The notes: generated by a model from the letters alone, not told the origin. A DNA stretch of 64,000 bases from Sabellastarte sp. h YS-2021 (GCA_964017235.1 OZ024935.1:36001596-36065595); one strand, 5' to 3'. Positions 1 to 13,100 are shown, numbered from the stretch's first letter. Made by a program: numbers and translations.

Positions 1-240
1 CCATGAAGAAGCCAAATAAATCTGGGAGTGAATTTTATAATTATAAGGGTTTCTTTTCCATGGTGCTGCTGGCCCAGGTCGACACAGACTAGATTCCTCT
101 GGGTAGATGTTGGGTCAAGTAGACTGGGTTAATTTCCCATGAGTCCTAGGATTCAAAACAAGTCTTGCCCACATTCACTGAAAGATTACAGCTGCTTGGG
201 AATCTTTTCCACAGGCAATCTTCCTGGCCTTGAAATTTAA
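1..240 (+). pseudogene. PIF/Harbinger (HARBI1-like) transposase fragment
   Basis: Bases 3-92 read KKPNKSGSEF, YNYKGFFS and MVLLA, the conserved stretch of HARBI1-type DDE nucleases, followed after a one-base shift by a RFLWVDVG-like run near 93-115. The same segment occurs in the minus-strand transposase at 59207-59566 (KKPKKSCSDYFNYKGYFSMVLLALEDADYKFLW), here on the opposite strand. The upstream part lies outside the window. Stops and the shift show it is dead. The exact end is uncertain, since nothing is recognisable beyond about 200. Confidence 0.7.
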
Positions 241-439
241 TTTCTCGTGAGTTTTGTTCTAAAGGTCTTGAATATCCTTAACAAAGTCTTCCATACCCTC
301 CTCATCTGAGCCTGTTAATAATAAATGTTCGTCATATATGTCCTTTCTTGTGCCTGGATTGGCACTGAATGGATGTTTGGCTGGTCTCTCCTCCACCTTC
401 TGTGTCCATAAACCTTCACCCCTCTTAGTTCTTGGCCTT

Positions 440-800
440 TTTCAGCCACTGTCTCCTGTATTTGTAAAATATCCTCCAGTGGAATATGTGAAGTATCTGT
501 ATACTAAAAACTACTTTTATTTCCAAAACAGCCTATTTCAATGCTGCCAGGTGTCTTCCATTGTTGTTGAAATTTCAAATGGTACTTTTTACATGCTAAT
601 TTATCCTTTATAACCACAGATCCCATAACCAACAAGCCGTGATATGGTGAAATGAAAACGACCTGCCCTGGTCTGTTGTTGTAACTACCTTTTTTGGTTT
701 CTTGTTACATCCTGTCCTTCTGGGTTCCTAGCTTGTCCTGCTGTGATGAAACCAACTCTGCAAACAAAGACTTGGTAACTTCCCATTTTAATGGGAAGTG
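440..800. repeat. Distal block of the tandem duplication, copy 1
   Basis: This block matches 60510-61110 in the same orientation, with shared runs such as CACTGTCTCCT, TGTAAAATATCCT and CAGATCCCATAACC. Copy 2 has about 250 bases of extra sequence near 60545-60800. Together with the upstream match at 4690-6780 / 61200-63445 it shows that the duplication reaches well upstream of the channel gene. The short open frames at 338-613 and 60428-60736 owe their resemblance to this duplication and are not supported as genes. Confidence 0.6.
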
Positions 801-1560
801 AACTAGTGAGGTCTTGGTTGCTTACAACAAGCCACTTTCCTTCTATGGGTTGTAATGGAGTGATATTGTGGTACGCACCACGGAGATGCTTTCTTGGAAA
901 TCACTACAGCAATCTTCGTTTTTATATACATTCAGCACACTTTTATTAAAAATATTATCATATGTGTTGCTTTTTATGTAGTTTCTTAGTTAGATCGTAT
1001 TTTTACATCAATATTACCCCCAGTTCACTGGTATACTTACTTCCTCAAACAGCAGGTATTATCACCCATATGGCAGGGTATTATCGCTGTTATTTTCATT
1101 AAATATTTGGAAATTATTAGCCCCACATCAAGTATTGTGTATAATCAACATTCTAATTTGTGTCTTGTAAGTTTTACTTTGATTAAATTCCAATCAGTTT
1201 ATAACCATTACTCCTATTGTTGGTGTCTGGTTGTATTGTCACTTAGCTTAAGGTGAGGTTATAGTGTGGGGTGTTAGGGTGCCTGTGAGTTGCCCACAGG
1301 ACAAAAAATCACGACTGTGTTGAGGTGTAGGGAGATATTTCTTGAGGCCCCCACTGTTGAGCTTAGCTGTATGGCTTTTTACTCATGAACAATCCCCCCA
1401 GTAATGTTTTGTCTTCAGGTACTCCTCTTTATCACACTGTTTACTGTTGCCCTGGCTCACAGGTATCAGAGGTTCAACACTAGAGTATCCTCCTTTGATT
1501 AGAATTGCAAAAAATATTTTCATATATTTGTTCCTGTAGAAAATTTTCAACCATTGTTAA
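801..1560. other. No recognisable gene or element
   Basis: This is AT-rich sequence between the duplicated block and the LINE remnant. I found no coding frame with homology, no terminal repeats and no RNA gene. It lies in the 800-4640 segment that has no counterpart upstream of copy 2, so it may have arrived with the LINE insertion or been lost from copy 2. Confidence 0.4.
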
Positions 1561-1591
1561 CAGAAGAGGGCTTTTGTTGTTACTGCTACTG

Positions 1592-2088
1592 GGAGGAGAT
1601 GTGTCCCTCAACCCTGGTCCACTCACACTAGGTGTGCTAAATGCCAGATCCATATAGAATAAGAGTCCACTCCTAGCCGATATGGTTGCTTCAAATGACC
1701 TTGACTTTCTCTGCCTTACAGAGACACATATTTGTCCCTTTGATTCAGACAGCTTTATATGGTCTATAACTTCTCCTGATTTTATTTTTCCTCACAGACC
1801 TCATTCCTCAGGTATTGGTGGTGGTTTTGTTTTTTTCATTAGATCATCCTATTGACCCAATAAAATGAATCTCCCCATTACCAGTCATTTGAGAATATGG
1901 TGGTGTCAGTTGAGCTTCATGGCTGTTCATTATTGTTTGCCTGCATCTACCACCCTCCAGGATCATGTACCTGTAACTTTCTGAAAGAATTCATGTCAGT
2001 TGTTGATTTCCTGTCATCTATTAACTCTTCATATTATCTATGGTGATTTCAACATTCATGTTGATGTTCCAGTTGGTGATGGTTATAA
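1592..2088 (+). pseudogene. LINE leader with NPGP motif and endonuclease remnant
   Basis: The frame reads GGDVSLNPGP and then VLNARSI with a stop in place of the next residue, NKSPLLADMVASNDLDFLC and LTETHI, the start of an APE-type endonuclease. GDFNIHVD near 2043-2070 corresponds to the internal catalytic block. Stop codons and shifts occur near 1658, 1855 and 1985. DVSLNPGP resembles the C-terminus of 2A-like peptides described from the N-termini of some LINEs, except that the usual Glu is Ser. No function can survive here. Confidence 0.6.
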
Positions 2089-3410
2089 ATGACCTGTTTT
2101 GATTCATGTGATCTGAAACAGTTAGTCAATCAACCTATTCACCTGCACGGTCACATATTGGACCTCATACTATCTCCCAGTATTCAGGATACTATTGCTG
2201 ATGTCCAAATCTGGCATTTTGTATCTGATCATGCATTAGTCAAATGCTTAATTGCCGTCCCTCATCAAGTAGCTCATATTCCAAGTAAAGTTAAATATAG
2301 GAGGTACCACCGTATCAACATGTCTGATTTCCGCTCAGATCTCAAAAATACTTCCTTCATCAAGTTCCCTGCTGCAGTTGATCTTTCTGAACAATATGTA
2401 CATGATTTAGGCAATGTTCTTGACAGGCATGCACCTCTCATATCTAGAATGACAATGAAAGATTCTGCGGATGGGATGTCTGATGCTTATCGACGTGAAA
2501 AGTCCCTTACGCACCAATTTGTGAGAACTTGGTGTAGGGCCAAAAATCCACTGAACAGAAGTTGGCTTCATCGTCAAATTGCTTGGTGCAATGCACTTGT
2601 AAACAATGATAAGTCACACTATTACAATGCACTTGTAAGAAATGATAAGTCAGACTATTACAGCAAACTGATTTTAGACAATAGTCATAACTCTAGAAAA
2701 CTATGGTGTGAACTGCATAAAACCTTAAACAGGGTCTCTGAGGTGACACTTCCATGGCATGAGTCTGAAAAGTCATTGACTGACCAGTTTACCTCCTGTT
2801 TGTCAAACAAAATCAAGAAAATTAGAGATACTTTTGCTCCCTCTGGCACCGAATATGAGGTTCACCCTACATTAGATCCTCCAAAAATTACTCTCTTTAG
2901 GGAAGTTTCTGAAGATGATGTTGGTAAAATTATTAAATCCTCACCAACAAAATCCTGCCTGTTGGACCCTTGGCGTACATTTCTTATCAAGGAGTGCATT
3001 GATATATTGCTACCATCTATTACTAAGCTGGTGAATTCCTCGCTCATGGGGGATGCATCCTTGATGCTTTCAAAACAGCTGTAGTCACTCCTCTTATTAA
3101 AAAGGCAAATATTCCTTCTGACAACCTCAAGAATTATTGCCCTGTATCTGGTCTCAGTTTCATATCTAAATTGGTAGACTGTGTGGTTGCTAAGCAGCTG
3201 TTAGAACATATCCAAGTCCACAACTTAGACAACCCGTACCAGTCGGCATATAAAGCAGGTCACTCAACAGGGACAGCTCTTCTCTCCATAAAAAAAGAAT
3301 TTCACTTATCTTTGACAAGAGGTGAACCCACTGCCTTAGTATCGCTAGACTTGTCTACCGCCTTCGATACCATAGATCATTCCACTCTTCTCAGCTGCCT
3401 CCGTATTTGA
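2089..3410 (+). pseudogene. LINE linker and N-terminal reverse transcriptase
   Basis: The first 331 codons (2089-3084) hold the endonuclease-to-RT linker (HILDLILSP, SDHALVKCL, KSLTDQFTSC). After a frameshift near 3060-3080 the RT continues with TPLIKKANI, NYCPVSGLSFISKLVD, NPYQSAYKAGHSTGTALL and the motif A segment ALVSLDLSTAFDTIDH. The frame ends at 3410 and the sequence jumps to the post-RT region, so motif C is gone. An internal near-duplication of about 36 bases is visible at 2588-2665 (NALVNNDKSHYY / NALVRNDKSDYY). Confidence 0.7.
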
Positions 3411-3429
3411 TTTCAGACATGTCAGGCGG

Positions 3430-3945
3430 TTACTTATTCATGATATTTCTGTACTTGTGGCCAATGCTCTTGTTAGTAGTCGGTTGGATTACTGTAAATT
3501 ACTTTTCAGGAGCCTCTCTAATCTATGCAAATTACAGTGCATCCAAAATAGTGCAGAATTGTATCTAACACCAGTCGATACACCAGTATAACTCCTGTGC
3601 GTAAGAAATTGCATTGGCTTCCTGTTGAACAGTGCATGGTGTTTAAAACAGCCATACTTGTTTACAAGTTTCTACACACAGGTTTTCCTAGGTATTTTGC
3701 TCCATATCTTTCTTCCTACACCAGTCCTTATAGCATCAGGCCCAGCCAAAGTGGTGGCACTTTCCTTGCCATTCCAAAGTTTTACCCTTCTGTTCATAAA
3801 TCTATCAAACAGTTAGGTTATAGTTTTGCTTTTGATGCTCCCATGTGTGGAATGCTCTTCCAGATGTGATTCATGCCTCTCCATCCTTGGCCTCTTTCAG
3901 AAAGCAGCTTAAAACCTACCTGTACACCAGAGCATACTCACCTGA
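3430..3945 (+). pseudogene. LINE C-terminal domain remnant
   Basis: Frame-shifted pieces read ANALVSSRLDYC and KLQCIQNSA, then from 3597 the long piece VRKKLHWLPVEQ, VFKTAILVYKFLHTG, FAPYLSSYTSPYS and GYSFAFDAP, ending at 3869. The family usually continues with WNALP, which can be read in another frame just beyond. This region follows the RT in CR1/L2-type ORF2 proteins. Confidence 0.65.
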
Positions 3946-4489
3946 GTCTGGATCATCCCCTGGTGTTCTCTGTGGTGCTTGACCCCTCTTCTGTCTCTGG
4001 ATACTGAAATTTGGTCTACTGCTCTTCTGGTTTTGTTGCACCTTATAGTACTATTGCTTGGGGAGATTAAGTGCTATAAAAGAATTACTTGAATACAACA
4101 GGCTGGCAAGTGACAATAACCTTTTGGGACTGGTCTGGAAGTGACTACAGCAGGATGTAGAGAGATATGATGGTTTCCAGGTGGGGAGCTATGGTTCTGA
4201 TCAAAAGTTGTGGAGGATTGGTTAAATATCAAAAGCGTTTGATATTTTCCCACCTTCCAAGTAAAGCTAGTAAAGCATAACTGAGCTAATTGACACTGTC
4301 AACAATGTAACTGACCCCCGCCCCACAAAAAAAAAGAAGAAAAAAAACTTGACAATTGACAACATGGCTCCATTGGAATAGCCCCATTACGTTTTCACAT
4401 TCTTCTGTATTATTTCAGTTTTTCAAAGTTAGATATATAAAATTTGGATATTTGTACCATTTTTATATTCATTTAAGCAATAATTATGC

Positions 4490-4605
4490 TTGACTCAAAT
4501 GAGACTATTGTCTCAGCTAACTTTGAACTTAATTTCTTTCCTAAAGTTTTGCCAAAACCAAGCTGAGACAAAAGTCTTTGGGCTTAAGTCAGGGCTAGGA
4601 GTTCA
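4490..4605. repeat. Fragment of the AGACTTTTGTCTCA foldback MITE family
   Basis: It contains GAGACTATTGTCTCAGCTAA and, 60 bases later, AGCTGAGACAAAAGTCTTTG, an imperfect inverted pair. The same words form the arms of the element at 53361-53802. This is a solo or eroded copy with no coding capacity. Confidence 0.45.
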
Positions 4606-4689
4606 GTTAAAAACTTAAATCTAAGTTTAAATGTTTAATGTGTTCTTGTCCAGCATACAGGAATGTGTGTTATGACACACTAAGAGGTC

Positions 4690-6780
4690 TTCCTGATCTT
4701 ACCACAGTCTCTGAAAAAGAGGATAAAATACAATTTTGATTGCCATTTTGTATTGACAAGAAAATTTCACAGGCATCGGGTTTTGTAAAAAAATACTTAA
4801 CCAAAAAGTTTTATTAAGAATAAATTAGAATATTTATATTGCAATTCATTTTGCTCAGTATAAGTTTCGCTGTGTAACTTTCAAGAATATAATTCTAGAT
4901 GTAATTTATATGCCATCAATAGGAGAGGAGATGAAAATGAAATCAAATTTGGCAAACATACTTCAATTGAAAATTATGCTTAAAAAACATGACACAAAAA
5001 GTGTATTATTAATTGAATAATTACATTAGTAAAATTATTTCTGTCTTTGTGGGATACAATGAAATGAAAATTTAATTTCCCTTTTCAAAAGGTTGTTTTT
5101 GAGGCACATATTGAGATTAGCATCAAAAATCAATTACTGATAGCAATAGAATAACTAATGTAATAACTAATGTAATGACATACGTTATCCATTATGTTTC
5201 ATTTGTGTGACATTTTTCATACATAGCAATTATTTCATGCATAAAATGTCATCGTTGTTACAGAAGGTTTTAAAATGAAAAATACTGTTCATTAATCATA
5301 CACAGAGCACTCGCTGGCCAAGTGTGTTGCAATTTTGATATTTCATTAATTTCTTCTAATGCTACAGTCACACTACAAGTGGTATTGGTTCTGTTTATAG
5401 ACATCATGAATAAGGCCTCATTCCTTAATGTATTGCTAGACTTCTGTTAGTAAAGTTTGCATACTGTGCCTTTCCTAGCTTACTATGGTCTCACACACAT
5501 AAGTTTTAAAATGTAATTTTCACTAACCATAGACTTTATAATAGCAGGGTGTCCTATATTTTCTCTAGGCATTCCACTGCTGGCTCCAGTGACGCCAAGT
5601 ATTTGCCATAACATTACTCTCTCTGAACAGCTTCTCTCCTGGGTCTTTTCTGTATCTCCTCAGCAAGCCAATCAATAATGCGAGTGTCGAAAGGCACTGT
5701 AATAAAATTAAATTTTCTCCTTTGCCAGTAATAGAACAGTTGTTATATTTGTTGACAATATGCAAAATTAACATTTCACAACTTTTATTGATTTAAAAAC
5801 TTTTAAATACATTCTGAACATTCACCAAATTGATCTTGCAACAGGCAAGAAATCTTGTTATTTCCTGAAATGCTCAAATGTGAAATATCAAATATGCACA
5901 GTTTCTAAACTGATAAAATGTATAAAATTGACTCCTTATAAAAAGAAAGAATGGGTCAGTTTGTTGCATTTTGGTACTTGATGTGCACATAAAATGTTAA
6001 ATTCAGCCTCTCGCACATGACTCAAAACTTATTAGCCCCAATCCGCCAGTCCACAACCTTCTCAGTCTACTTGTGATGGAAAAGCTTTTGTACCCATATT
6101 GCATGGTCAATTTACGCTAACTGCTTGAAAATGTAAATTTATTTGTGGCTGTGTGTACAGTGAATCATATATGTATGTGTACATTGTCTATTTCATTTGA
6201 CCTGTTCTTAAAATATATTATTTTTCCATTTTGTTGCTATTTTAATTGGCAGGGTACCAACCACTGTGGTGACTACAAACCTTAAAGTAGGATTTCCCAA
6301 TAATGAATCAACAGCCAATGAGGATGCTTGATGTGTATGGGGAATCGTTGGGTGTCTACTTGGTATAATTTAACATTAATGTTATTGAGTTTATTGTAAA
6401 CTATTGACTCACTGAAACATGAATTTTTGTTCGAAATGTATAAGCATTAAAAATGCATTTAATCCTGGTAAAATGCGTCATCTAAATTACTTTATAAAAT
6501 AATTACTTTATAAATTAATGAAAAAGTGTTAACTGAAATTACCATTGCAATAAATGAGACAAAAATTAGTGGAATAGGTCGAGTTGGAGAGATACCAACA
6601 GTAACAAAGAAGAACTTTAGTCATTGTGTTATCCAAGATTAAATGATCTACATTGAGACTAATAATATTCTTTGATGAGATAGTTTCTTACAATAACCAA
6701 TCTCATGATTTATAATTGTGTTGACTTAACACCACACCATTTGAAGATACATTTACTGAGATCATATAAACTGGCAAAAT
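4690..6780 (+). other. Upstream region conserved between the two channel genes (copy 1)
   Basis: The sequence aligns nearly end to end with 61200-63445, upstream of the second gene. Shared words include ACAGGCATCGGGTTTTGT, TAATCCTGGTAAAATG and the run into the start codon GGCAAAATATGCAGCTGATA. Promoter and 5' UTR should lie here, but I cannot place a transcription start. The short minus-strand frame at 5565-5774 is not preserved as a meaningful protein in the other copy and is left out. Copy 2 carries a SINE (61914-62144) that is absent here. Confidence 0.6.
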
Positions 6781-7192
6781 ATGCAGCTGATATTTTGGTT
6801 AGTATTTCTGTTGGTACTAGCAGTTTCTTCAACTAAACATAACAAAAGGCCCAATAAAGTGAGAAATAATCAGGGTAAGAACAAAGTCAATTCAGAAATA
6901 AAACTTTTTGCCCTTCGACAGAGTGTTCATCCGTATGCTTTCAGGGCAATAAATTTTGATAATGATACATTTAGAGGCCCAGTGTCAACACATCTGAAAC
7001 AAATCCTGAGAGTATGTTTTGAATCAGAGGTCATCTTGGAATACACTAAAATCTCAAGTCAGTCACAAGACACAGAGTCTCTTATGAATGATGAACAAGT
7101 GGTATTTCCTGTGAGAAAACAGCTGCAAGATTTAGTGGTAGAAGCAGACATGTCTCGGGATTACAAATATATACCAGTGATCGAAAGTCCAG
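6781..7192 (+). CDS. Channel gene copy 1, exon 1: signal peptide and S1-like lobe
   Basis: The ATG is followed by a hydrophobic leader (MQLIFWLVFLLVLAVSS) and then a polar extracellular stretch with one N-glycosylation sequon (NDT, about residue 60). The donor is CCAG|GTGAGT at 7193. It ends one base into a Gly codon. The homologous exon at 63446-63854 starts and ends at the same points, which supports both start and donor. Confidence 0.85.
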
Positions 7193-10100
7193 GTGAGTAA
7201 CATTGTTGGCTTATTTCAACATCTTTCAAGAATATACAATATACTAGTCATAGAGAATATCATGTGAGTTATTCAACATCATAGCTTTTTTTTCAGCTTA
7301 GTTAAGTATATTCTAGCCATAGAAAGTCCAGATTACTTAGTATGTATCAGAACTAAAAAAATTGGGAAAGCTACATTATAACATTTTGCTTCAACTTTGT
7401 TAAAGTATGTATCAGTCATGGAAAGTCCAAGTTAAGTTATCATGCTTTCAATTTTTTTTCAAGTATGTATCAGTCATAAGAAATCCAGATGAGCTACACC
7501 ATAGCATCAAATCAAATCATTTCAAGTATTATATTAGTCATAGAAACACCATACTATTAATTTCAACCTCAAGGGATGTTTAGTACAGCTTAGTGGAGTG
7601 TCAGTGAATGAGGCACATTTCCTAATCACATGTTTGTTTCCTTTTTGATCCAAAATTATGGATCACAACTGTCTCTCATAGCATAACCAACTACTTGGTA
7701 TGGTTTTACCCCACAATTAAACTACCTGCCTTGCTATCAAACATTTTTAAAGAATGATTTACCTATCAAAATTTCCTGATATTCCCACTAGGTGCTGTGA
7801 TCCTGGTAGAAGATAAGAGCCAAGGGAAGTATATTTTGAAGGAATTCTTTCAGCAATGTTGGCCATTTGCTCTACTTGTATTCAGTTCAGCCCTACTAGC
7901 TGGCATCATTATTTGGATATTGGTAAGTACAATATCTCTTGTTGCATCATACTAATGAATTGGATTTCTGAACATATGACAGGCCTTGAAAATGAACAAC
8001 TGGCAGCTGTTTGTGGATGTCTTGTGGCATAACTCAGTGTACTCTGCTTCACTGTGTGCTACACTGAATAAGATTTAGTTTTATAAACTATGCACTAAAA
8101 GTCTTTTCACCAGCTTTCACAACTTGAAAAGATATGGCAATAACAGTTGAAAATGAACCTATCAGATAATATTGTTTAAGTTGAATTTTTGCTGTAAAAC
8201 CAATAAAACCTTGATCCCACTCAAAAGTTTACAATCTACTAAGAAACCATTATTTTCAAGGCTTTTTTTCTTTTTTTTTGTTAAGTGAAAGCCAAAATTA
8301 AAAATGCAATGTAAAATAGAGGGTAGCTAATATTATACTGGAAAAAAATTGTCTGAACAGCTAAGAAGGAAAGATTACATTTTAATTTTAATTTTTAAAT
8401 TTTAAATTAAATTGTGGGTAGCTGTGTATTAAATAAATTATCCTTGACATTTTCTATAACTCTCAAAAATTACAATACTGTCCATGTACTCCATGCTTCA
8501 GTTCATGCTTTAAAATTAAAAATACTATATGAATAAATTAAACTTGAATTTTGACACACATTATGCTCTAAGTAGGTTCTAGGCATGTCTGATATCCAAG
8601 TCTGGTGTTATAGATATTGCAATAATAACTGAAATTCTGTCAGGTATCTCATTGCTTTTTGCAGAAAATTTCTCATAGAAACTAAATGGTACTTTACAAT
8701 CAAACTTCTTGTGTATTTTTTTTTGTGAAAGTTTCCAGAATAATATCAGAGAAGTAATATCAGAGAAGGAAACAAGATTTAAGACATTTATGGTATGATG
8801 TGTAATCCCTGTTGATATGTTTAAAACAATTTGCCTTTGGAATTTGGTCCACTGTTTGGCCTAAATATCTGGCCAACATGCAGTTATTACTATGTCATAA
8901 CTCAATTTACCAATTTCAGGATCACCAGAGAAATACTGATGACTTTCCAGAACCCTTTCTTAAAGGTAGTTGGGAGGGAATATGGTGGGCTTTTGTAACC
9001 ATGACAACAGTTGGGTAGGTTTGAATCATATCAAGAATAAAACATCTGTCAGTATTGTGTCATGCAAAACTGAAAAAAATCCACATTTCCTGAAACTGAA
9101 GTAATTCAAATATAGTGAATAAAATTGTGTTTTATATATTGAACATATATTGGATAATCCTGAAGTAATTGAAATCATGAGACAAGCAAATGTAAGTGAC
9201 AACATAATCATTCAAATTTGTCTACTCAAAAATACAACAATCTGAATATTATTTGAAAATTGCATCAAAATACAGAATTTGATTTGGTATCATTTTTGTT
9301 GTCTTTTTAGGTTGTATTTTGAGACTTTTACAAAGTAAAAATAGTACAAAGTACCATTTATTTCACTCAATTTAATGACTAGTGACAATAACATGTTTGG
9401 TTCTCTAGGACTTAGATATGATATATTCAGTGTATTCTATTTTTGAGTGTATTAAAAGGTGATTGCAAAATTAAATAACAAATGTTTTTGCATAAATGTG
9501 AGCTAGATATGGGGATCGTTCCCCACGGTCTATACCTGGGCGTATCTTTGGACTACTGTGGATGTTTGTGGGTATCATCATGATGTCCATCTTCACTGCC
9601 ACCCTCACCCTGGCATTCGCTTCTGACCAGGCTGAAGAGGCTACAATTAATGGATCTATGGTACTAGTTTAAACTAAACTCACATATAATGACTACATTG
9701 TTTATGTCAATATATATATCTGTACACATTAAAATCAGAAGACTAATTTTGGATCAAAAACATGTAAAATATGTTTGACTGACTACATTTGCTGTTCTGT
9801 ATTCATGACCTTGAACTAATGTCTATGTTCAACTTTAGCGAAAACATTTGCCTTCAGATGAACTAATGAAAATAACTTTCAGATAAACTGATTTATCTTC
9901 TTGTTTGTAGTTAGGTGTCCTTCAGGGATCAAGAGAAGAAATCCTGGCAATCAAAGGTGGTGCTCAGGTTAAAAGTAGGTTGTAAACCATTAGATTTGTG
10001 AATCCTTATTTCCTATAAAAAAATCGTAAAAAAAAACATTGAAAATATATTGACAAAATCTCCGATATCTATAAAGATGGATTTATGATATATACAACTT

Positions 10101-13100
10101 CTTTTATTTCCAACTCATATTCTTTGGGTTTCACTTTCCTATAATAACAGGAATCTGGGATTAGTATTTTTTTAAAATAGCTTTCCACAATTAAGTGTCC
10201 CAATTCAGCAAGCTGGGTTAAATCAATGTCAGAGATCTATATAATATTCACATCCTACTCTATCTCAACATAGTCCAGAACATAATCCCCTACACAAATG
10301 TTCCGTTAGGCAGATGATTCTACCATTGCACTTCCCTATTTGCCTCCCTTACAAATAATGGAGTTTCATGAGACTAGCATGTTCAAAATTTACTCAACAA
10401 TACGCTTTACCCTTGGTTGACCACAGGAAGCTTCCAACCGGATTAAAACTTGAAAACTTATTACCTATGACATTCAGACAGCCGGGACTATCCATAACAA
10501 CGGTCACAGTTGATGACATTATTTAGCACTGGTGCAAGTACAAGCACCTGATAGCTTGGCTATGTGACCCAGTGAATCTATCAACTGCTGGCAAGAGCTC
10601 TTCCTCCATTTTTTGTTTGAACCAAGCCCCTTAAAGCAGTGAGTAGTCTGGCAAAGCGGGGAAGGCCAGGGAGGGCCTGTACTATTGTTGTACTACAGCT
10701 GTCCGGAGGTTAACTTGTGTCACCAAGGGGGTAAGATACACTGTCTGAGGCCATACTTCCAGAGCAAGCACTCTTATACAAATAAATCTGAAAAATAAAG
10801 TACAAAAAGTACGATGAAAAAGGGGTGTCAGGAAACATTGATACAAAATAAGAAAATTGTTGAGAAGGTAAGGTTAAGAATACAGAAAAATTAAAACTTA
10901 AGTTACATTCTCAAGAACTTTTGAGAGAGAAAAAAACAAACTTCTGGTAACAAATTAATGAAGAGAATAATGAAAGTCATAGAGTACAAATAATTACATT
11001 AATTGGGGAGAAGATCCCCCAGAGGATTATGACACTCCCCGTTTAGGTGGTTCTCGGTGTCTTGCCCCATGCATATTTTCTTCCCTGGTGGAAGGAGGCA
11101 TAACCTGCTGAACTGCAACAAAGGAACCTATATAATAAGAGCCTTCTTTTTTGTCTTGTCCAGCAACTATCTTTGAGGTAGAATCTGGTGAAAGTGTTGT
11201 GTGATTTCCAATGCCAGGTTTGCATAATTTGTTCTATTGAGATTCCCCCGTAGATGGTCTTTGAGGATGCAAATGCTCTAACATCATGGGGCCTTTACCC
11301 GAATGAGGTCCATGTCTGCATTATCCACCTTGGAGTAACAGAATTTGGAGGGTTTTTTAAATCCAAGACGAGAAACACTAAAGGACACTGAATATCCTTA
11401 GAGTGGCCCAGTTTGTAGGAGATAAACATTAATTGTCTACCCACTCTTGAGTCTTTGGCCCACTCCACTGAGGGCCCTTATGTCTTGAGAGTCTTCGTCG
11501 CACTTCAAGAATAAATAACCACTGGGGATATGACCTATGGGCCCTCCCTAGCTAACTGTTTTTTTGGTAAGGAAGGAGGATAAAAGGGAGAATTGGACTT
11601 GATCCCAGTTGCCCAGGCTTAAAGTTTTTTCATGTGTCCAGGCATGAATCTCGCTGCATTTCTTTCCTAAGGCTATGGCTAGTAGAAACACTGTCTTCCA
11701 GGTGAACAGGTGCCTCTTCTTTAGGTTCAAAGCTAGGTTGGGTGAGTCTCTGTAACACCAGTGACAGGTTCCATTTTGGTAAGATCCTAGAACTCTTGGA
11801 CTAATCCTTGTACAAGCTAGCAATCAATATTAGAGCTCTTTTTGTTCTTCTTGTAGCACGTTTTGAGGGTCTAACCACCTTTCTGTGTTATATCATCTTC
11901 TGATTCCAGGGGACCAGTGTGTCCAGACGGCACCAGATATTTCCCATGATTCTTGAGATGCCACTGAAAACGTCTCATATGTATCCTGTCCAATTTCATA
12001 GTCTTTTTCATTGATGCAAATAATCCAATGGTAGACATAAAAGTCCTTGCACTGATAACAGACTTCAAGAACTCGAAACAAAGTTTTGTCCACCTGTTTT
12101 GAGCGGGCTTGACAAGCACCAGATCTAGCAAAAAATGGTATCCTGGGAAGTCGAATCTTTGGGAGGGAATGAGTTCCGACCTTTTTTTAGGTTTACCACA
12201 AAGCCAAATCCTTCATTAAGAGAAGCAGTTTTTTTTGTCTGTTGGTTGCACTCTTACTTGGAGTGGGCAGAGATCAGTCAGTAGTCCAGGTATTGGTGTA
12301 TTTTGCTTCTTTGACAAGACTGGCAAAGATCAGTTAGCTGTGGCAATGCCGAAATAAAGGCGGGTAAACTAGTAAATAATGCCTTGGTGACAAAACCTGA
12401 GATACTTCTGCGACTGGGGATGAATGGACATATGCAGATAGACATAGGTGAGATCAGTGAAAGTGACCCACTCACTTGTGATGCTTGTATGGATTATTTT
12501 GTTCTATCTTGAACCTTGGAATGGCCAGGATTTTTTCAGGCAAATTAGGTTTATAACTGGTCTCCAGCGGTTGTCTGATTTTGATACCAGAAATAGGCAG
12601 CTGTAAAAACCTAGACTTTCTTCTTTTTGGATGATAGCGATTGGGCCTTTTGGTAGTAAGTCCTGAGAAGAGGTCAGTACCAGTAGAAGAAACACTTCAG
12701 TCTGTCTCCCACTGGCAGGTCTTATTGTTTTGAGGCTTGATAACTACACCATGAGACTGTACACAAGGAGTTGTTTCCCCCTCCTATGGGGATTGTACAC
12801 AAGGAGTCTCTTTCCCATTCCATGGCGTTGGAACACAGAGTCTTTAACTCTCTGATGAGTCTTTTCACCCTCTGGTGGGCACACCCGCGAGCCTAATCCA
12901 CATGGTTGTCTGAGCTTATTGTAAGTCCTCGTCCAGGGTTTGTGGAGAGCAAAAGAGTTTGAGAAATGTCATTGAGGAGGCTGCTGCTGCTTGCCACCAT
13001 GTGTGCTACACCCAAGGCCCCAACCCCTGTAACCGCCTCTGCCTCACCTGCGGTAACCCTGTGGAAGGTGGGAGAAGAAGGGTCTCTCTACACCATATAC

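Larger units (their letters stand above)
1565..4095 (+). mobile_element. CR1/L2-like non-LTR retrotransposon, degenerate
   Basis: Coding remnants occur in the expected order. A hydrophobic leader ends in GGDVSLNPGP (about 1592-1621). An endonuclease region includes VLNARSI, LTETHI and GDFNIHVD (about 1630-2070). A linker and the 5' half of the reverse transcriptase follow (2089-3410), then the C-terminal domain with LHWLPVEQ and LVYKFLHTGFPRYF (about 3598-3890). The 3' end near 4060-4095 has GTGCTATAAAAGAATTACTT, typical of CR1/L2 tails. Several stops interrupt the endonuclease, and the palm segment that should carry the catalytic DD pair is missing between 3410 and 3440, so it cannot be autonomous. 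The clade call is by motif only. Confidence 0.75.

Noticed and set aside
338-613. 91-codon plus frame, partly similar to a frame at 60428-60736
   Set aside because: The similarity is explained by the DNA duplication; indels destroy the frame and no domain is seen.
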